A DNA stretch of 64,000 bases from Maniola hyperantus (GCF_902806685.2 NC_048542.1:3270533-3334532); one strand, 5' to 3'. Shown: positions 20,601-30,500, numbered from the stretch's first letter. Translations and numbers: made by a program. Notes: generated from the sequence alone by a model not told the origin.

Positions 20601-23237
20601 TTTTAACCGACTTCAAAAAAAGGAGGAGGTTCTCAATTCGTCGGAATCTTTTTAAATTATCGGCTTAACTAAAAAAGTATGCCAAATTACGCCAAATGTT
20701 TAAGACGTCACATCTATGTATTTCATACTGTTATTATTTCACGTTGTGTGTCAAGATCTCACGTACAAAATACACCTTGACAAACAAAAAAGTGCCCACG
20801 GTGATAATGACATAAAATGATCGTTCTGTCACGTTCTAATAAGAGCTGAAATGCATTTTTTTTTTTTTTTTAGCTATCTCGCTCCAACAATAAGAGTTGC
20901 AATAGGGCTACTTCTACAGATATTTGTTCTGAGTGATATGAAGCAGGTGTGAAGCACTCACTGAGCGTGCGGCATGTACTGCTTGATCTTCATCAGCTCG
21001 GTCTCGGAGTCGAAGGTCATGGTGGTGACTCCGGCGGCGCTCGCCCAGCGGATGTGAGACGCGGGTTTGGCGGGGTTTGCGAAGATTATGCGACTGTGGG
21101 ACAAAAACATCTATATAAGTGTGTATAAAAGGAAAATAATTAAAATTATTATATTGTTATTTATTATATTTTTATTTTATTTATTATATTTATATTAAAA
21201 GCTTTTTTTTTTTTTAAAGAATATTAGCCATGTTAAATGACTCATATTCCCCTTTCCTCTCCAACTAAGCGTCAAGCTTGTGCTAGGAGTAGGTACGACA
21301 ATTATAGTGCAACGGGCGGGGTTTGAACCGTCGACCTTTCGGTTTTCAGTCCACTCCTATACCGGTTGAGCTATTGAGGCTATCAATCTATCAACGCACA
21401 GCTCAAACTACGGAATGGATCGGGCTGAAATTCGGCATGCAGATAGCTATTATGACGTAGAAATCCGCTAAGAAAAGATTTTTGAAAATTCAACCCTTAA
21501 GGGGTAAAATAGGGGTTTGAAATTTGAGTATTTTACGCGGACGAAGTACATTTTCGTTTGTGATTTATTGGTGACAATAAATGGTTGACGCCCACTGAGT
21601 TTTTTGGCTCGGTCACGTCATGTCAGTATGGGATTAATTAACAGAGAGAGCGCTATACTCACTTCTTTCCGCGTATGGGGTATAGACTAAGGGCATTTGT
21701 GCACTCATCCGTATTCGGTTCGTATCCGTAGTTCTTCGAAGTGGCCGTCATAGAAATACGTACCTACATCTGAGTGGTTGCACGGATCCGTAAAATCACG
21801 GTTGAGTGCACAAACGCCCTAAAGTGTTATTCACTTACTCGGGGCCCACTCCGAGGGATGTGACGAGCTGGATCTCAGCCTTGGAAGCGCAGTCGAAGCC
21901 GGCGCCCAGCGCAGCCAGCGTGCTCACCATCAGCTTGTCGTCATTGCACTTCACCGCTGCGGACAACACCAACACATTCAAGCAATTATCATCATTGTAT
22001 CCTACTTCATTGTTTGGGAAAATATGAGACAAAAGGTTTTTATTCTGCCGGAACGTTCGGAACGGAAGACGTTCTCGTGACCTTCTTCGTCATTATTGTG
22101 TCCTACTTCAATGTGTGTAAAAAGATGAAACAACAAATTTTTATTCTGCTGGAACCACGCGTCAATGACGTACAATAAGTTCTCGTGACCTTCTTCGTCA
22201 TCATTGTGTCCTATTTCAATGTGTGTAAAAAGATGAGACAGCTTCATATTCTGCCGGAACTGTGCACAAGTTACGAGGTCCGGTTATGTTCAATGACGTA
22301 GAAGAGGTTCTCGTGAACCTGTTCATCGTCATGTTGTCTTACTTCATTGTGTGGCAAATTAAGGACGAGGCAACTTCTTATACTGCCGGGAACTGAGTTA
22401 TTTCCACCAGATCAATGCAGGTGTATGCTTGCAGGACCCCAGACTGAAATGACACTAAATTCAACACAGAAAGGCTGAACACGGGGCACATAACCTTTTT
22501 TCAAAGCCAAAATCGCGCAACTACTTCTATATCTACGACATACTGATCCAATAGAACGGCACACAGGTTGGGGGGGTTTAGTGCAACTACGCTACGGCCT
22601 CCCATAGATCACTGTGTAGAAAAAAAGTCTTTCAAGATGTCAGAGAAATCAGGTGTTTCGTCCTCAAGTCATCTTCTTACTTTTCCTTTTTGAGGTTGTG
22701 CAGGTCCTTGAATCCCCTGTATCACTTTGGCCGTCTTTGATCGCCACCATGTGAATTTAGAATTCCGTGCTAATACTTGTGGCCGCTATCCTGACTAGAA
22801 TAATAGTAGCTTCCTCAGGGTGTATGACGTGTTTCCCTATGTGGATGCTATATTTATGCATTAGAGTGGGGCAGTAGCAGATTATTATATGCATCGGGGC
22901 CACGTCATACTCTTGGCACATTCTGCAGACATCTGTGCCCTGGAGCTTAAGGTTGTACAATACAATGTACATGTGTCTGTTTAGTCTAGAATGACCTGTT
23001 AATGTTAAAACTTGCACTAAGATGGATAGGTTGTTCCTACTAAGACTTACCATAGAATGGCTCAACTCGGGGCATCAGCTCCTTCCACTCGCGGAACCGC
23101 GCCACGACCTCCCCCAGGTCCATGACGTAGAAGGGGTCCTCCTGCGAGCCCTCGTCCACGATGTCGCGGATCACGTCCACGGGGCTCCAGGGGCCCTCCA
23201 TCACGACCACCTGCTGCTCCTCTTCCACGACCTTCAT
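14656..23237 (-). CDS. Odc: Ornithine decarboxylase, nine coding exons, complete
   Basis: PLP-dependent decarboxylation of ornithine to putrescine, the first step of polyamine synthesis, in the cytosol. Exons, 5' to 3' on the minus strand: 23237-23051, 21956-21839, 21093-20962, 19650-19527, 18874-18701, 17659-17528, 16330-16205, 15672-15464, 14839-14656 (TGA 14658-14656). Spliced length is 1,386 nt, 461 residues, the same as mammalian ODC. Seen: PFYAVKCNDD with the PLP lysine (Lys65), FDCASKAEIQLV, TFDSETELMK (antizyme-binding-like region), HVGSG (His194), DIGGGFPG, IAEPGRYF (268-271 EPGR), YFINDGVYGSFNC, WGPSCDGLD with the catalytic Cys347, MGAYT (Tyr376). The catalytic Cys argues for an enzyme and not an antizyme inhibitor. 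The ATG at 23237 is the first Met in the exon, which opens at an acceptor at 23288, so the 5' UTR is probably spliced. The last exon encodes a Pro/Ser/Asp-rich PEST-like tail. The EPGR exon is tandemly multiplied (see 17133-17632). Confidence 0.94.
15880..16030. mobile_element. Hairpin MITE (GCATCGTGTG family), partial
   Basis: Contains GCGCCGTAACGCACCGGAAA and the ends CGTCCGTGTGGCA / CGCATCGTGTGGCA. A longer related copy is at 50105-50395. In the ODC intron between the exons at 16205 and 15672. Confidence 0.6.
16034..16183. mobile_element. MITE with TACAGTGCGACAAGGCT ends
   Basis: Inverted ends TACAGTGCGACAAGGCT and AGCCTTGTGGCGCGGTACAG about 150 bp apart, with GGGGACA and GTCAATGTAATTGAAGTGCC inside. 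Near-identical copies at 45828-45981 and 49294-49453; a half copy at 41990-42066. It ends about 20 bp from the donor side of the ODC exon 16205-16330. Confidence 0.8.
16440..16600. repeat. CAAGC-rich inverted-repeat fragment
   Basis: Contains AATCTACGTGCTTGACGTCA and GCTTGACCGTCTCGGAAGC, matching the arms of the element at 25105-25365; a shorter piece is at 46785-46815. Lies in the ODC intron. Confidence 0.6.
16775..16955. mobile_element. Hairpin MITE (GGTGCTGATA family)
   Basis: Ends AGGTGCTGATAAACTTGAGC and, inverted, GCTCAAGTTTATCAGCACCT about 180 bp apart. A second, longer copy is at 18255-18665. Confidence 0.85.
17133..17632 (-). repeat. 125-bp tandem array of partial ODC exon (EPGRYF exon)
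   Basis: The unit starting TAACAAGGGTCAACACTGAC begins at 17133, 17258, 17383 and 17508, exactly 125 bp apart. The highest copy (17508 on) leads into the complete exon 17528-17659. The three lower units repeat the last ~85 bp of the exon, reading SVRVIAEPGRYFAAAAYTL, plus its CAGGTCAGTG donor, but replace the exon's 5' part with AAAGATGAGACAGCG and have no acceptor. The copies look identical by eye. Since 125 is not a multiple of three, reading on from exon into the array hits a stop at 17474. Confidence 0.95.
17800..17900. repeat. Retrotransposon-like fragment
   Basis: AGAATAGAATAGACTAATGT through GAGGTATATACGTGGTACAT to CAACACCTCGAACAGGTAGG in an ODC intron. Looks like a LINE 3' piece (compare the ATAGAATGG start at 55790); weakly supported. 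Confidence 0.35.
17968..18120. mobile_element. Hairpin MITE (TACAGTACGCGGCC family), copy 1
   Basis: Ends TACAGTACGCAGCCGAAAGC and, inverted, the CTTTCTGCCGTGTATTGTAC end. Shares GACAACGCTCTACAAAGCCG and AATGTCATTCTAAAGGCCGA with copies at 19935-20116, 52003-52190, 52358-52534, 53438-53621 and a fragment at 56242-56330. Inside an ODC intron. Confidence 0.85.
18255..18665. mobile_element. Long hairpin MITE (GGTGCTGATA family)
   Basis: AGGTGCTGATAGACTTGAGC at 18256 and its inverse ending TCTATCAGCACCTTTA at 18665. About 230 bp longer than the copy at 16775-16955, by internal insertion. Ends ~36 bp below the ODC exon starting at 18701. Confidence 0.8.
18941..19307 (+). repeat. Family-A interspersed repeat
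   Basis: Starts AGGGTACCTCAAAAGGAAAG and ends CTGACTCACACTTGGCCGGT. In the ODC intron between the exons at 19527 and 18874. Slightly shortened in the TCTG run compared with 8580-9003. Confidence 0.85.
19415..19505. repeat. (TG)n microsatellite
   Basis: GTGTGTGT/GCGTGCGT tract just below the donor of the ODC exon 19527-19650; on the coding strand it is a CA-repeat within ~20-110 nt of the 5' splice site. Confidence 0.9.
19692..19905 (-). repeat. RTE-like retrotransposon tail
   Basis: ATACTTAATATTATAAATGC, GTGTGTCTGTCTGTCTGTCT, GCTAGCTTTTCACGGC, ATCCCGGGGAAGGACATAGG, ending CCACGCGGACGAAGTCGCGT. Same family as 42725-42910 and 62345-62565. Confidence 0.75.
19935..20116. mobile_element. Hairpin MITE (TACAGTACGCGGCC family), copy 2
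   Basis: Both ends well kept: TACAGTACGCGGCCGAAAGT and TTCGGCCGTGTACTGTA. In the ODC intron between the exons at 21093 and 19650. Confidence 0.9.
20725..20940. repeat. Fragment of the TTAAAGGCTGACCAGAAA element
   Basis: CACGTTGTGTGTCAAGATCT and GCAATAGGGCTACTTCTACA match the right half of 50485-51045. It ends ~22 bp from the donor of the ODC exon 20962-21093. Confidence 0.6.
21196..21381 (-). repeat. tRNA-derived SINE (family S2), reverse
   Basis: On the minus strand it starts AGCCTCAATAGCTCAACCGG (A-box-like), has a B-box-like GGTTCAAACCCCG, CTCCTAGCACAAGCTTGACG and an A-rich end. Copies at 44540-44712 (reverse) and 55305-55460 (forward). In an ODC intron. Confidence 0.75.
21383..21545 (-). 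repeat. Non-LTR retrotransposon 3' tail (family B), reverse
   Basis: CTATCAACGCACAGCTCAAA through GGCATGCAGATAGCTATTAT to TTACGCGGACGAAG. Directly abuts the SINE before it. Confidence 0.7.
21986..22400 (-). repeat. ~110-bp degenerate tandem repeats resembling ODC exon 1
   Basis: Four diverged units marked by TGTCCTACTTCAATGTGTGT and GTTCTCGTGACCTTCTTCGT. Read on the minus strand, units give HNDDEEGHENLLYVID, which resembles the ODC exon 1 stretch VDEGSQEDPFYVMD; at DNA level CAATGACGTAGAAGAGGTTC matches CCATGACGTAGAAGGGGTCC of exon 1 (about 23122). They sit in intron 1, between exon 1 and exon 2. Decayed exon duplications are the likeliest reading; chance similarity is not excluded. Confidence 0.6.
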
Positions 23238-24064
23238 TATGCCTGGGATCTTGACGAGCGTCGAGTCCACTTGACTAAAGTTCCTGACCTGGTGATGGTA
23301 ATTTTGAAGTTAATTGAATGTCGATGACAGTTGCTAACATTGGAAAAATCATAAAACAAATGATTTCTCTACAGTTGTTAATTTATTCGTATTAGCTAAT
23401 GGATTGGAACCAATTTTACGAGACATGGGCGTTTGATTTGCATCTGCTGAGATATTACTTTTATCAGGATGAGCTGATAAGCGGAGTCTGACAAAATATT
23501 TTTCGGCTAGCTGGTAGTTCTTCTCCGTAAAACCCAGGGGGTTATTTCTAGTATCAAGACTTACTGGTATACTCATTGGAGAACTGCTGGGGACTTACCT
23601 TGAGCTAGGCTCGGGTAGGCGTTAGTCTGGGGGCTGGCTAGTAGTCCTCCGACGGGCCCTGAGCCTCGGCAGACGCCGAGGCCGAGTCAGTCGGCTATGC
23701 TGCGAGAGGGGGGGGCGAGCGGCGGTGCGGAGAGGGGCGGTGTCAGGTGTTCTCGGAGCCCGGTGGCAGAGGCCCGATAGCGCTAGTCCACAAGTGTCAG
23801 CTGTTGGACAACACATGGCTGTTAACTGGATATCAAATAGAAACAAAGAAAAATGTTTATTACAAAGTTGTGCCACACATTACTGTACCTTAGGCCGCGA
23901 TTACACCTGTAAGATTATATTCACGTGAGTAGCTTACGTTATTAACTGACAAATTTACTAATGCAAATGTACTTATAAGAGTGCTTACATTAGTAAATTT
24001 GTCGTTTGTAGGTTAATCATGTAAGCTACTTAAGTGAGTAAAACTTACAGGTGTATCCGCGGCG

Positions 24065-24240
24065 TTTGAGTAAGTATAGTAGGTGACGGGTCGAGATGGT
24101 AATCGGGGAGGGGAACACCCCGCACGGCCGCACAGCCACCGCGCTAACCCGGTGCGGGATAGCGCGGGCGCTGTGCGGGTGTGCGGGCGTCCCCCAGTCT
24201 CATACCCCGATTCGTGTCGATCTGTCGTGAACTATAGATT
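24065..24240. mobile_element. Hairpin MITE (CGACAGGTCGAGAT family)
   Basis: Inverted ends around TATAGTAGGTGACGGGTCGA and CGATCTGTCGTGAACTATAG, GC-rich middle with CCGCACAGCCACC and GGTGCGGG. Copies at 28478-28645, 32475-32650 and 44020-44166. Confidence 0.75.
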
Positions 24241-24639
24241 CCTTCAAGTTTGACACCAATTCCGCCAATGTCAAAGACATTAAATCTAAGCGGAACTTGC
24301 CTTGCGATAACCCGATTAGTTCCCATCGCGCCCTTTATCGTGAGGTGAATGAAGTTTACAATTCTAAATAAAATGACATTTACTTCCACGTTTTGTCTTT
24401 AAACCCCTTTTTTATCTTGTCACAGGCAAAAACGGTACATTAAGAATTGATTCGAAGCCTACGGCCCAGGTGTGAGCGGATGCTTCCTGCGAGGCGGGCA
24501 GAAGGCGCGATGCCATCATTCCACGCCGCTCGGCACCCGCTCTTGATTAGGACACGTCCGTGCGTCTTCCTTACAATTTCTTGTTCCACAAGTTGGCCGC
24601 CTCCCGCTCCCACCTGGGCCTTAGGGTAGCTTTTTTTGT

Positions 24640-24725
24640 CTTGGTATCTTGTAAAAGGGAAAGATGGTAGCAGGCTAACTTGGAAGGGGTGTGCCGGTTT
24701 TTAGTACACCCATATCCCTTGTCGG
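24640..24725 (-). repeat. SINE family S1 fragment, reverse
   Basis: AGATGGTAGCAGGCTAACTT and GTGTGCCGGTTTTTAGTACA match the 3' half of the tRNA-derived SINE complete at 28040-28352 and 42385-42713. Confidence 0.55.
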
Positions 24726-25104
24726 TCAGACTTCTTGTTCTCTTACTCTCAGTTTTGCCAGTGACAGTTTGGGTCATTCTCACGCTACAAGTCTTGTCTG
24801 CAATAGGAACGTCATTGGATGTAAATCTGTGGAGCGTCAGAGGTGTGACTCACGTGATCGGGTGAGAGGTGTGTCAGCGGGCGGGGGCGCGCCGCAGCCA
24901 AGGCGGGTCGACGTTGAGCGCGCGGCGCCAGCAGCGCTGCGCGGGGCGCGGGCGAGGCGCGGGGGACGGGCTCGTGCGCACGTGGCGCCCGGCACTGCCA
25001 GCTGCGCCGGACTCACCCGGTGCTCCCTGCACAACAAGTAAACATACAAGTGTGTATGTTATGTACAGTTAACAAGCATCACGACTTCACGTGTAAAGAG
25101 TTTC

Positions 25105-25365
25105 CGAGACGGTCAAGCAGCTTGACATCAAGCACGTAGATTATTGCTTGACCTTAACATTTTGATTGTTTACAAAGTTTGCTTGCTGCTTGAGTCAAGT
25201 ATTGACGCGTGCTTGATGCGATTTTATATTTGTGCTTGACGTTCGGACAGTGTTCGAGATATGAGAAAAGTGCCGTTTGCTTGATAAAGCCGCTTGACAT
25301 GCGCAGGTCAAGCTCGCTGATCAAGCAAAACAAATCTACGTGCTTGACCGTCTCGGAAGCTCATA
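25105..25365. mobile_element. CAAGC-rich hairpin MITE
   Basis: TCCGAGACGGTCAAGCAGCT at the left is matched in inverted form by GCTTGACCGTCTCGGAAGC at the right; GTAGATT/AATCTAC inside both arms. Related piece at 16440-16600. Confidence 0.8.
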
Positions 25366-27547
25366 AGCGGTGACGACATTTCGCATGCCGCGCGAAGAGC
25401 CGCTAGAAAAAAAAGTCGAAAAAATTCAACCGCATTTAAAAGCAGGTAAAATATAAGAAGCTTCACGTAGTAGAAGTATTCCACTCTGTATGTGAGCATT
25501 AAAGTAGAGCATTCCAAATTAGTAATTGTGTCGTACCCTCTTTATCGTGATTGGCAGATTGCTTGACGGATTAATTAATTCCGGGCGGTCATTCCTACAA
25601 ACGAGAACCTTGAGCGCTCGACCGTTGGATCCCCTCAAGCTATCTATTTCTTTTCATGTAGATAAATACATAATTAATAAAATACTATCTAGGGGTTATT
25701 CCCGTCGAGTCAAACCCCGTGAGTAACACTGAGGCTCAACGGGAATTTTTTGGAAATGTTGTCTGAATGAATTTTCTATCTCAAGACTAAATCGCATACA
25801 ATCTACTTAAGTATATATCTAGTCGATAAGCGGCGCAAGTAGGTAAGTATGCCTCTCTTATCGAGAGTAACATTTTTGTTCCGTTTGCCGTAGAGAGCCT
25901 GTCGTCATGGAGTCTTAGTGCTAAAAAAAGCACTACATTTCACCGCAATAAATCTCTCATGTCATCTGGGGACAGAAGAGTAAGTACATTTATTGAGCAA
26001 AGGATCCAACGCGGAAATGCAGCCAGTATTCTAGGCACCATTCCACGCGGGCATAATTTATGGCTAGCTTTAAGATTTACCTATTATTAGAATTCACGCT
26101 TATTTTTTACAATATATTTAGATGTTTTATCGATAAGATGTAGTACCTACTGACTAGTAATCTAAAAACATTATTTTGGTCCTTCAAGCCGGATATTTGC
26201 AGAACTTGAGAATTCTGTGTATTTTTCGAATACTAAGCATAATTTTTGAAAGCATTCGTTTATTTTAATCACCAGTACTAAAGGTACTTTATTAAGTACC
26301 TCTAATACTGCTGATGAAAGTGCAATATATTATTGCTATATCTTGCGATCCACGACAAACGCTTTTTAATGAACGTCACTATGTTTTCAAACTAAAAACC
26401 CTGAAATGGAAACTTTTTCGGCGTTTTTAAGTTTTGTACAAAGAGTTTTGTACATTTACTTTGCCCACTTATCACATTATCGTCATTGCAAATAAGGCTG
26501 CTTTTCAAATCACATTTTCAAAGAGAATGGAGACGGTTTTGTTACTTGTTTATACTTATTTATTATGTATACACGCTTGTTCGGAACATACAATTTAGTC
26601 GAATACGTAATAAAGTAAATTACTATTTCTTATCCTTCTATGTCATTACCATGTATAGAACGATATATGAAATAAACAAACGTATGTTATTATATCATTC
26701 AATGTCAAAGTTCAAATCTTGTGTGTGGATGGGAGACTAAACAAATAACAATACCTATTTAATGGCATACACACCAAAAACGAAAGATTCTTCGAAATTC
26801 AACTCAAAAAAATTATAAAGTAAGGAGTGTAAAAAAAGTACCTACACAATATTTTACGATAGTACGGAACTCTTCGTGTGCGAGTCTGACTCGCACTTGA
26901 CCGGTATTTTTTATCATTAACATCTTCGGTAGCGGTTAGCAAGTATTCGTGAATTGAGTTTGCATAAATTGATTAAAAAAACTTTAAAAATGCATAAAAA
27001 TTCTATAAAGAAACTGGCAGTGAAAGCCAGTCGATGAAAAGCTTGGCCGAGAATTTATATGAAGTATTTCAACCCCTCTGGCCGTTTTATTTGTGCAAGT
27101 CGCAGTTTATGACGCAACCTCTGACATTTGCCGAAGGTCGGCCCTGAAAGCCGAGAGCGCGCTGAATTATACATTCTGTAATCAGATCTTGTTACTGTAT
27201 ATATGTCTGTAAACATGTATCATTAGATACAAGGTTACGGAGGCGGCGCGTGCGCGGACGGACTCCCTTGAAAAAGGACCCCGTATGGGTTCGAAACTAG
27301 TCGGGCTAACGTCGACTACACACGTGAGTAAAGCCGGGACAGATAGTATTTATAATGGAAATCACTCACGGTAGTTTAAACGCTAAAAAAGGTTACGGAA
27401 GTTACGAGTATTATATTGATTTATTTACCAAGTTTACCTGTGTATGTGTATTGAAAGTTCCGACATGTAACGATTAACTTCTAAATTAAGGCGTCATCTC
27501 CACGGATGAGAGAATTGCGAAGAGCTAACTGACCAATCAAAAAGTGT

Positions 27548-27593
27548 ACAATGCACACACCACCACTTCTATAGGTGGTGGTCTGTGCATTGT
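27548..27593. other. Compact perfect-stem hairpin
   Basis: ACAATGCACACACCACCAC and, inverted, GTGGTGGTCTGTGCATTGT: a 19-bp stem with one mismatch and an 8-nt loop. Isolated, not part of a repeat I recognise. Could be a tiny palindromic insertion or a regulatory hairpin; no function assigned. Confidence 0.6.
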
Positions 27594-28039
27594 ATTTTTC
27601 AAAGTTCACAGGCCTCAAACTGTTTAAAACTAGATATTTTTACGGAAAACTGGCCAACCACAGACTGATACCTATTATATAATTTTTAGGACGTGACTAC
27701 ATTTCATTGAGTTTGATTGAGAACCAATTTACGTTTGTATAATAAGCGTTGGGGAGCGCGCTAGGGTAACTTCTCTTAATAATTTCAATGTGGAACAGTT
27801 CCATAACAGCTGCGCATACCACTTCTGAATTTTTTTACATGAAATTCATACTTCCACTTAGCTTGCCGCCTCCTCGTCAAGAACGGCAATCATTAGAATA
27901 ACTTCACCTTTGAAGACCGCTGCTCTAAATAATGGCAATAGATCTGTATAATCTGGTAGGTACTAGGTAGGGAGCCCGATCGACGAGAGACAGAAAACTT
28001 GCAACAATGATTTGGGAAGAGATTCATTAAACCGAACCT

Positions 28040-28352
28040 TTTTTATTATTCCGATACAAGTTAGCCCTTGACTGCAATCTCACCGAGTGGTAAATGATGG
28101 TGCAATTTAAGATGGATGCGGGCTAACCTGGAAGGAGTATGGCAGTTTGTATTAAACCCATACCAGTTTGGTATCTACACTGCATCGTACCGGAACGCTA
28201 AATCGCTTGGCGGCACGGTTTTGCCGGTAAGTAGCCACCATAGCCAAATTTAGAAAATATAAAATTCCAAACTCCTGCTCTCGAAGGAATCGAACCCGAG
28301 ACCCCACTAACAAGACCACAGCGCTCACCACTGTGCCAGGGAGGCCGTCAAA
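28040..28352 (-). repeat. tRNA-derived SINE (family S1), full length, reverse
   Basis: On the minus strand it starts GGCCTCCCTGGCACAGTGGT (A box), followed by the B-box-like GGTCTCGGGTTCGATTCC, then TAAATTTGGCTATGGTGGCT, GCAAAACCGTGCCGCCAAGC and a 3' end with CAGTCAAGGGCTAACTTGTA. The head is tRNA-like, the body is shared with 42385-42713 and several truncated copies. It is not a tRNA gene. Confidence 0.85.
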
Positions 28353-28477
28353 ACGGGACACAAGTTTTGGCTGCGGTATCCTTCTGCAACTACGAATCGT
28401 AATTTACGACGTTGTTTTGATTTGTGTTTGTTTAGGTATGGTATAGCAGATTGAGGCTCGAAACTCAAATAATATAT

Positions 28478-28645
28478 TAACCGTGACAGGTCAAGATGGC
28501 AAGCAGGGTATAAGGCGAGAGGACGACACGCACACCCGCACGTCACCGCCCGCACCGGGTTAGCGCAGGGACTGTGCGGATGTGCGGGGCGTTTCCTCCC
28601 CGATTGCTATCTCGACCTGTCGCAGACTAAGTATACCTAACAACT
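28478..28645. mobile_element. Hairpin MITE (CGACAGGTCGAGAT family)
   Basis: CGTGACAGGTCAAGATGGCA at the left and TTGCTATCTCGACCTGTCGC at the right, in inverted orientation. Confidence 0.8.
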
Positions 28646-29104
28646 AATCAATAATTACGTACTCGCGTCCAATCAGGGAAAAAATGGTTACGAATTTACA
28701 ACAATGTTTACGATTTATAATAATTTGTACAAGATATGTAGTATGCTACCTACGAGTACCTAAGTTTATGATTAGTACGGAGAGTACTTATATTCAAGTT
28801 TGCAGTAATTAGCATTTTATAAATTGAATTATGAACTATTGCTGAACAAGCGACGTAGATACATGGCGCCGCGAGATAAAGATTCACGGGCAAGGCCGTT
28901 ACTACGTTCTGTTTACTACCATGATTAAATGGTTCACGCAACGAACATCAGATAAGTACTATCATGGAATATATAAACGCACAACAGACGGAAACGTTTA
29001 AGTGCGGAAACCAGCCCAGAGCGAAGAAGATCATGGAATATCTATTATAGTCTTTGAATTTTTCCAAATGAGTCACACTAATATTAAGCCTAATTTACAC
29101 GCAC

Positions 29105-29375
29105 TAAGTTTTTTTTTAATGGCGAGCAAAGGAGCAGGCCGGTCACCTGATGTTAAGTGATTACCGCCACCCCATGATCAATTGCAGCACCAGAGGAACC
29201 ACCAATGCGTTGCCGGCGCTTTCAGGAATTTGTAGGTCCGCCCCTTGAATAACCCTATGTCGTAATCTAATGGGAACACCACCGAAGGGAGTTGATTCCA
29301 GTTTGCATGTGCGTGGAAAAAAGGATCTGGCACAACGGGTGGTCGAAGTGCTCCAGAAACCCAGGTGGTAGTTGG
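29105..29375. repeat. LINE-like 3' end
   Basis: GGCGAGCAAAGGAGCAGGCC, GTCACCTGATGTTAAGTGAT, GAACCACCAATGCGTTGCCG and TGGAAAAAAGGATCTGGCAC: the layout of a common lepidopteran non-LTR 3' region, here without coding potential. Class from memory of the motif only. Confidence 0.5.
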
Positions 29376-29499
29376 AAGTTGTTTAGTAGTTAACTAAATT
29401 TTAACAACGCATCCAGACAATTTAGTTAGCGGTTAGTTATCAGCAGAGACTCTGACAAAAATTAAAAAAAAAATGATTTTTCAAACTTACCTTTATTAG

Positions 29500-29880
29500 C
29501 GTAATTCTCAAAGCTTTTATGAACTCCTAAGCAACAACCCTATGGTTGTTGCTAACCAATAGCCAATTCGAGACGAATCGCGGAGACGAATCAGCGGGAC
29601 TGATTCAAGAAAGGAACGAATATTGCGTCCAATGACTGATCGCGAGCAACTGTCACTTGTCAACGGGTAGCGTCGGACTGGAGATGAGCGGGGGCTGCTG
29701 TGGTATTTATGCGGTAAGTTATCAGCAGAGATTTCGCGGGATGGCGTTTTATCAGTATTGTTTACATTAACTGATGTAAGTGTGGTAACTTGTGGTACTC
29801 GACTGGGCCGCCGCAAACCGCTTCGATTGACGTCGCAAGGCACGCGCCACGCTTTTTACTAGTGGTGTGAAGAGTTAGCA
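29500..29880. promoter_or_regulatory. Isolated GC-rich block, candidate orphan promoter or first exon
   Basis: GC-rich and CpG-bearing against AT-rich flanks, not similar to repeats seen elsewhere in the window. It holds CGATTGACGTCGCAAG (CRE-like) and a plus-strand donor-like TTTATGCGGTAAGTTA at about 29714. A 108-codon minus-strand ORF (29517-29843) has no recognisable domain. It could be an untranslated first exon for a distant gene; low confidence. Confidence 0.25.
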
Positions 29881-30284
29881 ACTTTTTCAATCATGGTACC
29901 TACGCTTTAGAACGGATAAAAGATCTTTTTTCGGCACACAACTTTGTTTTGGTTTATTATTATTAATATTAATTTCAATGTGTCGATAGGTTACTTTACT
30001 TATACTTATATTACTTTAGGTATGGTCGTTTTTGACAAATAACCACGTTGCTAAGTAATTTATCGGCAGATTACAGATACGTTGAATAGAGGAATGTAGG
30101 AACCTGACGTTAGGATCTTATCGACAGATTACGTTTGCTGAATACTGAGTTAGCGAATCACCCGTTCTACCTATGGGTAGGTAGGTACGTTGTTTCCATA
30201 TGGATGACGGAGTGAGACAAAAAAGTACCTTAAATAATTTTTTCCTCCTCGAATACTAGATGTTTTTCGTGATTTTCGAATTTT

Positions 30285-30500
30285 TTTTTTAATTTTTAGC
30301 ACTAGCACTTGGCTGCAATCAGACCTGGTGGAAAGTGATGATGCAGCCTAAGATAGAGCGCGCTTGCCTAGAAGATGCCTATTCACTCTCGACTTGAAGG
30401 TACCCATATTATAATTGGAGGGGAAATGCAAGGGTGTCCCAAATCTTAGCGGTTCGGATTGGAAGTGAGGAGGCATACCGCTTCGTACGTATCCGTGGAA
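30285..30500 (-). repeat. Non-LTR retrotransposon ORF2 end, reverse
   Basis: CACTTGGCTGCAATCAGACC, GAAGATGCCTATTCACTCTC, CCCATATTATAATTGGAGGG. Minus-strand sense gives the SNYNMGT-like C-terminal motif seen more clearly at 62120-62345. Another copy is at 57085-57225. Confidence 0.65.

Larger units (their letters stand above)
23599..25060 (-). promoter_or_regulatory. Probable ODC 5' region with candidate untranslated exons
   Basis: The first coding exon opens at an acceptor (CATCACCAG before 23288), so an upstream exon is expected. Two minus-strand donors fit: AGCTCAAGGTAAGTCC (exon end at 23599) and CACCGGGTGAGTCC (exon end at 25017). The frame before 23599 holds a stop next to the donor, so these would be 5' UTR. 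24870-25020 is strongly GC-rich, unlike its surroundings, and is a plausible promoter-proximal block. All of this is inference from splice motifs. Confidence 0.35.
25061..29500. other. Intergenic stretch, repeats only
   Basis: No gene that I can support. It holds a MITE (25105-25365), a family-A end fragment (26865-26912), a CTCCCTTGAAAAAGGACCCC repeat (27258-27400; see 52700-52965), a small hairpin (27548-27593), a SINE (28040-28352), a MITE (28478-28645) and a LINE-like end (29105-29375). The ORFs here are short and without recognisable motifs. Confidence 0.5.

Noticed and set aside
22757..23065. 102-codon minus-strand ORF near ODC exon 1
   Set aside because: It runs through the exon 1 donor (23050) into the intron in a different frame; no domain seen.
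14656..23237. ODC paralogue acting as antizyme inhibitor
   Set aside because: The catalytic Cys in WGPSCDGLD and the PLP lysine are both present, which favours an active decarboxylase.
28040..28352. Possible tRNA gene at the head of the element
   Set aside because: Same reasoning: the tRNA-like head is joined to a body repeated at 42385-42713 and elsewhere, so it is a SINE.
29517..29843. 108-codon minus-strand ORF in a GC-rich block
   Set aside because: No domain and a low-complexity Ser/Arg composition; GC-rich DNA yields long chance ORFs. Kept only as a possible regulatory block.
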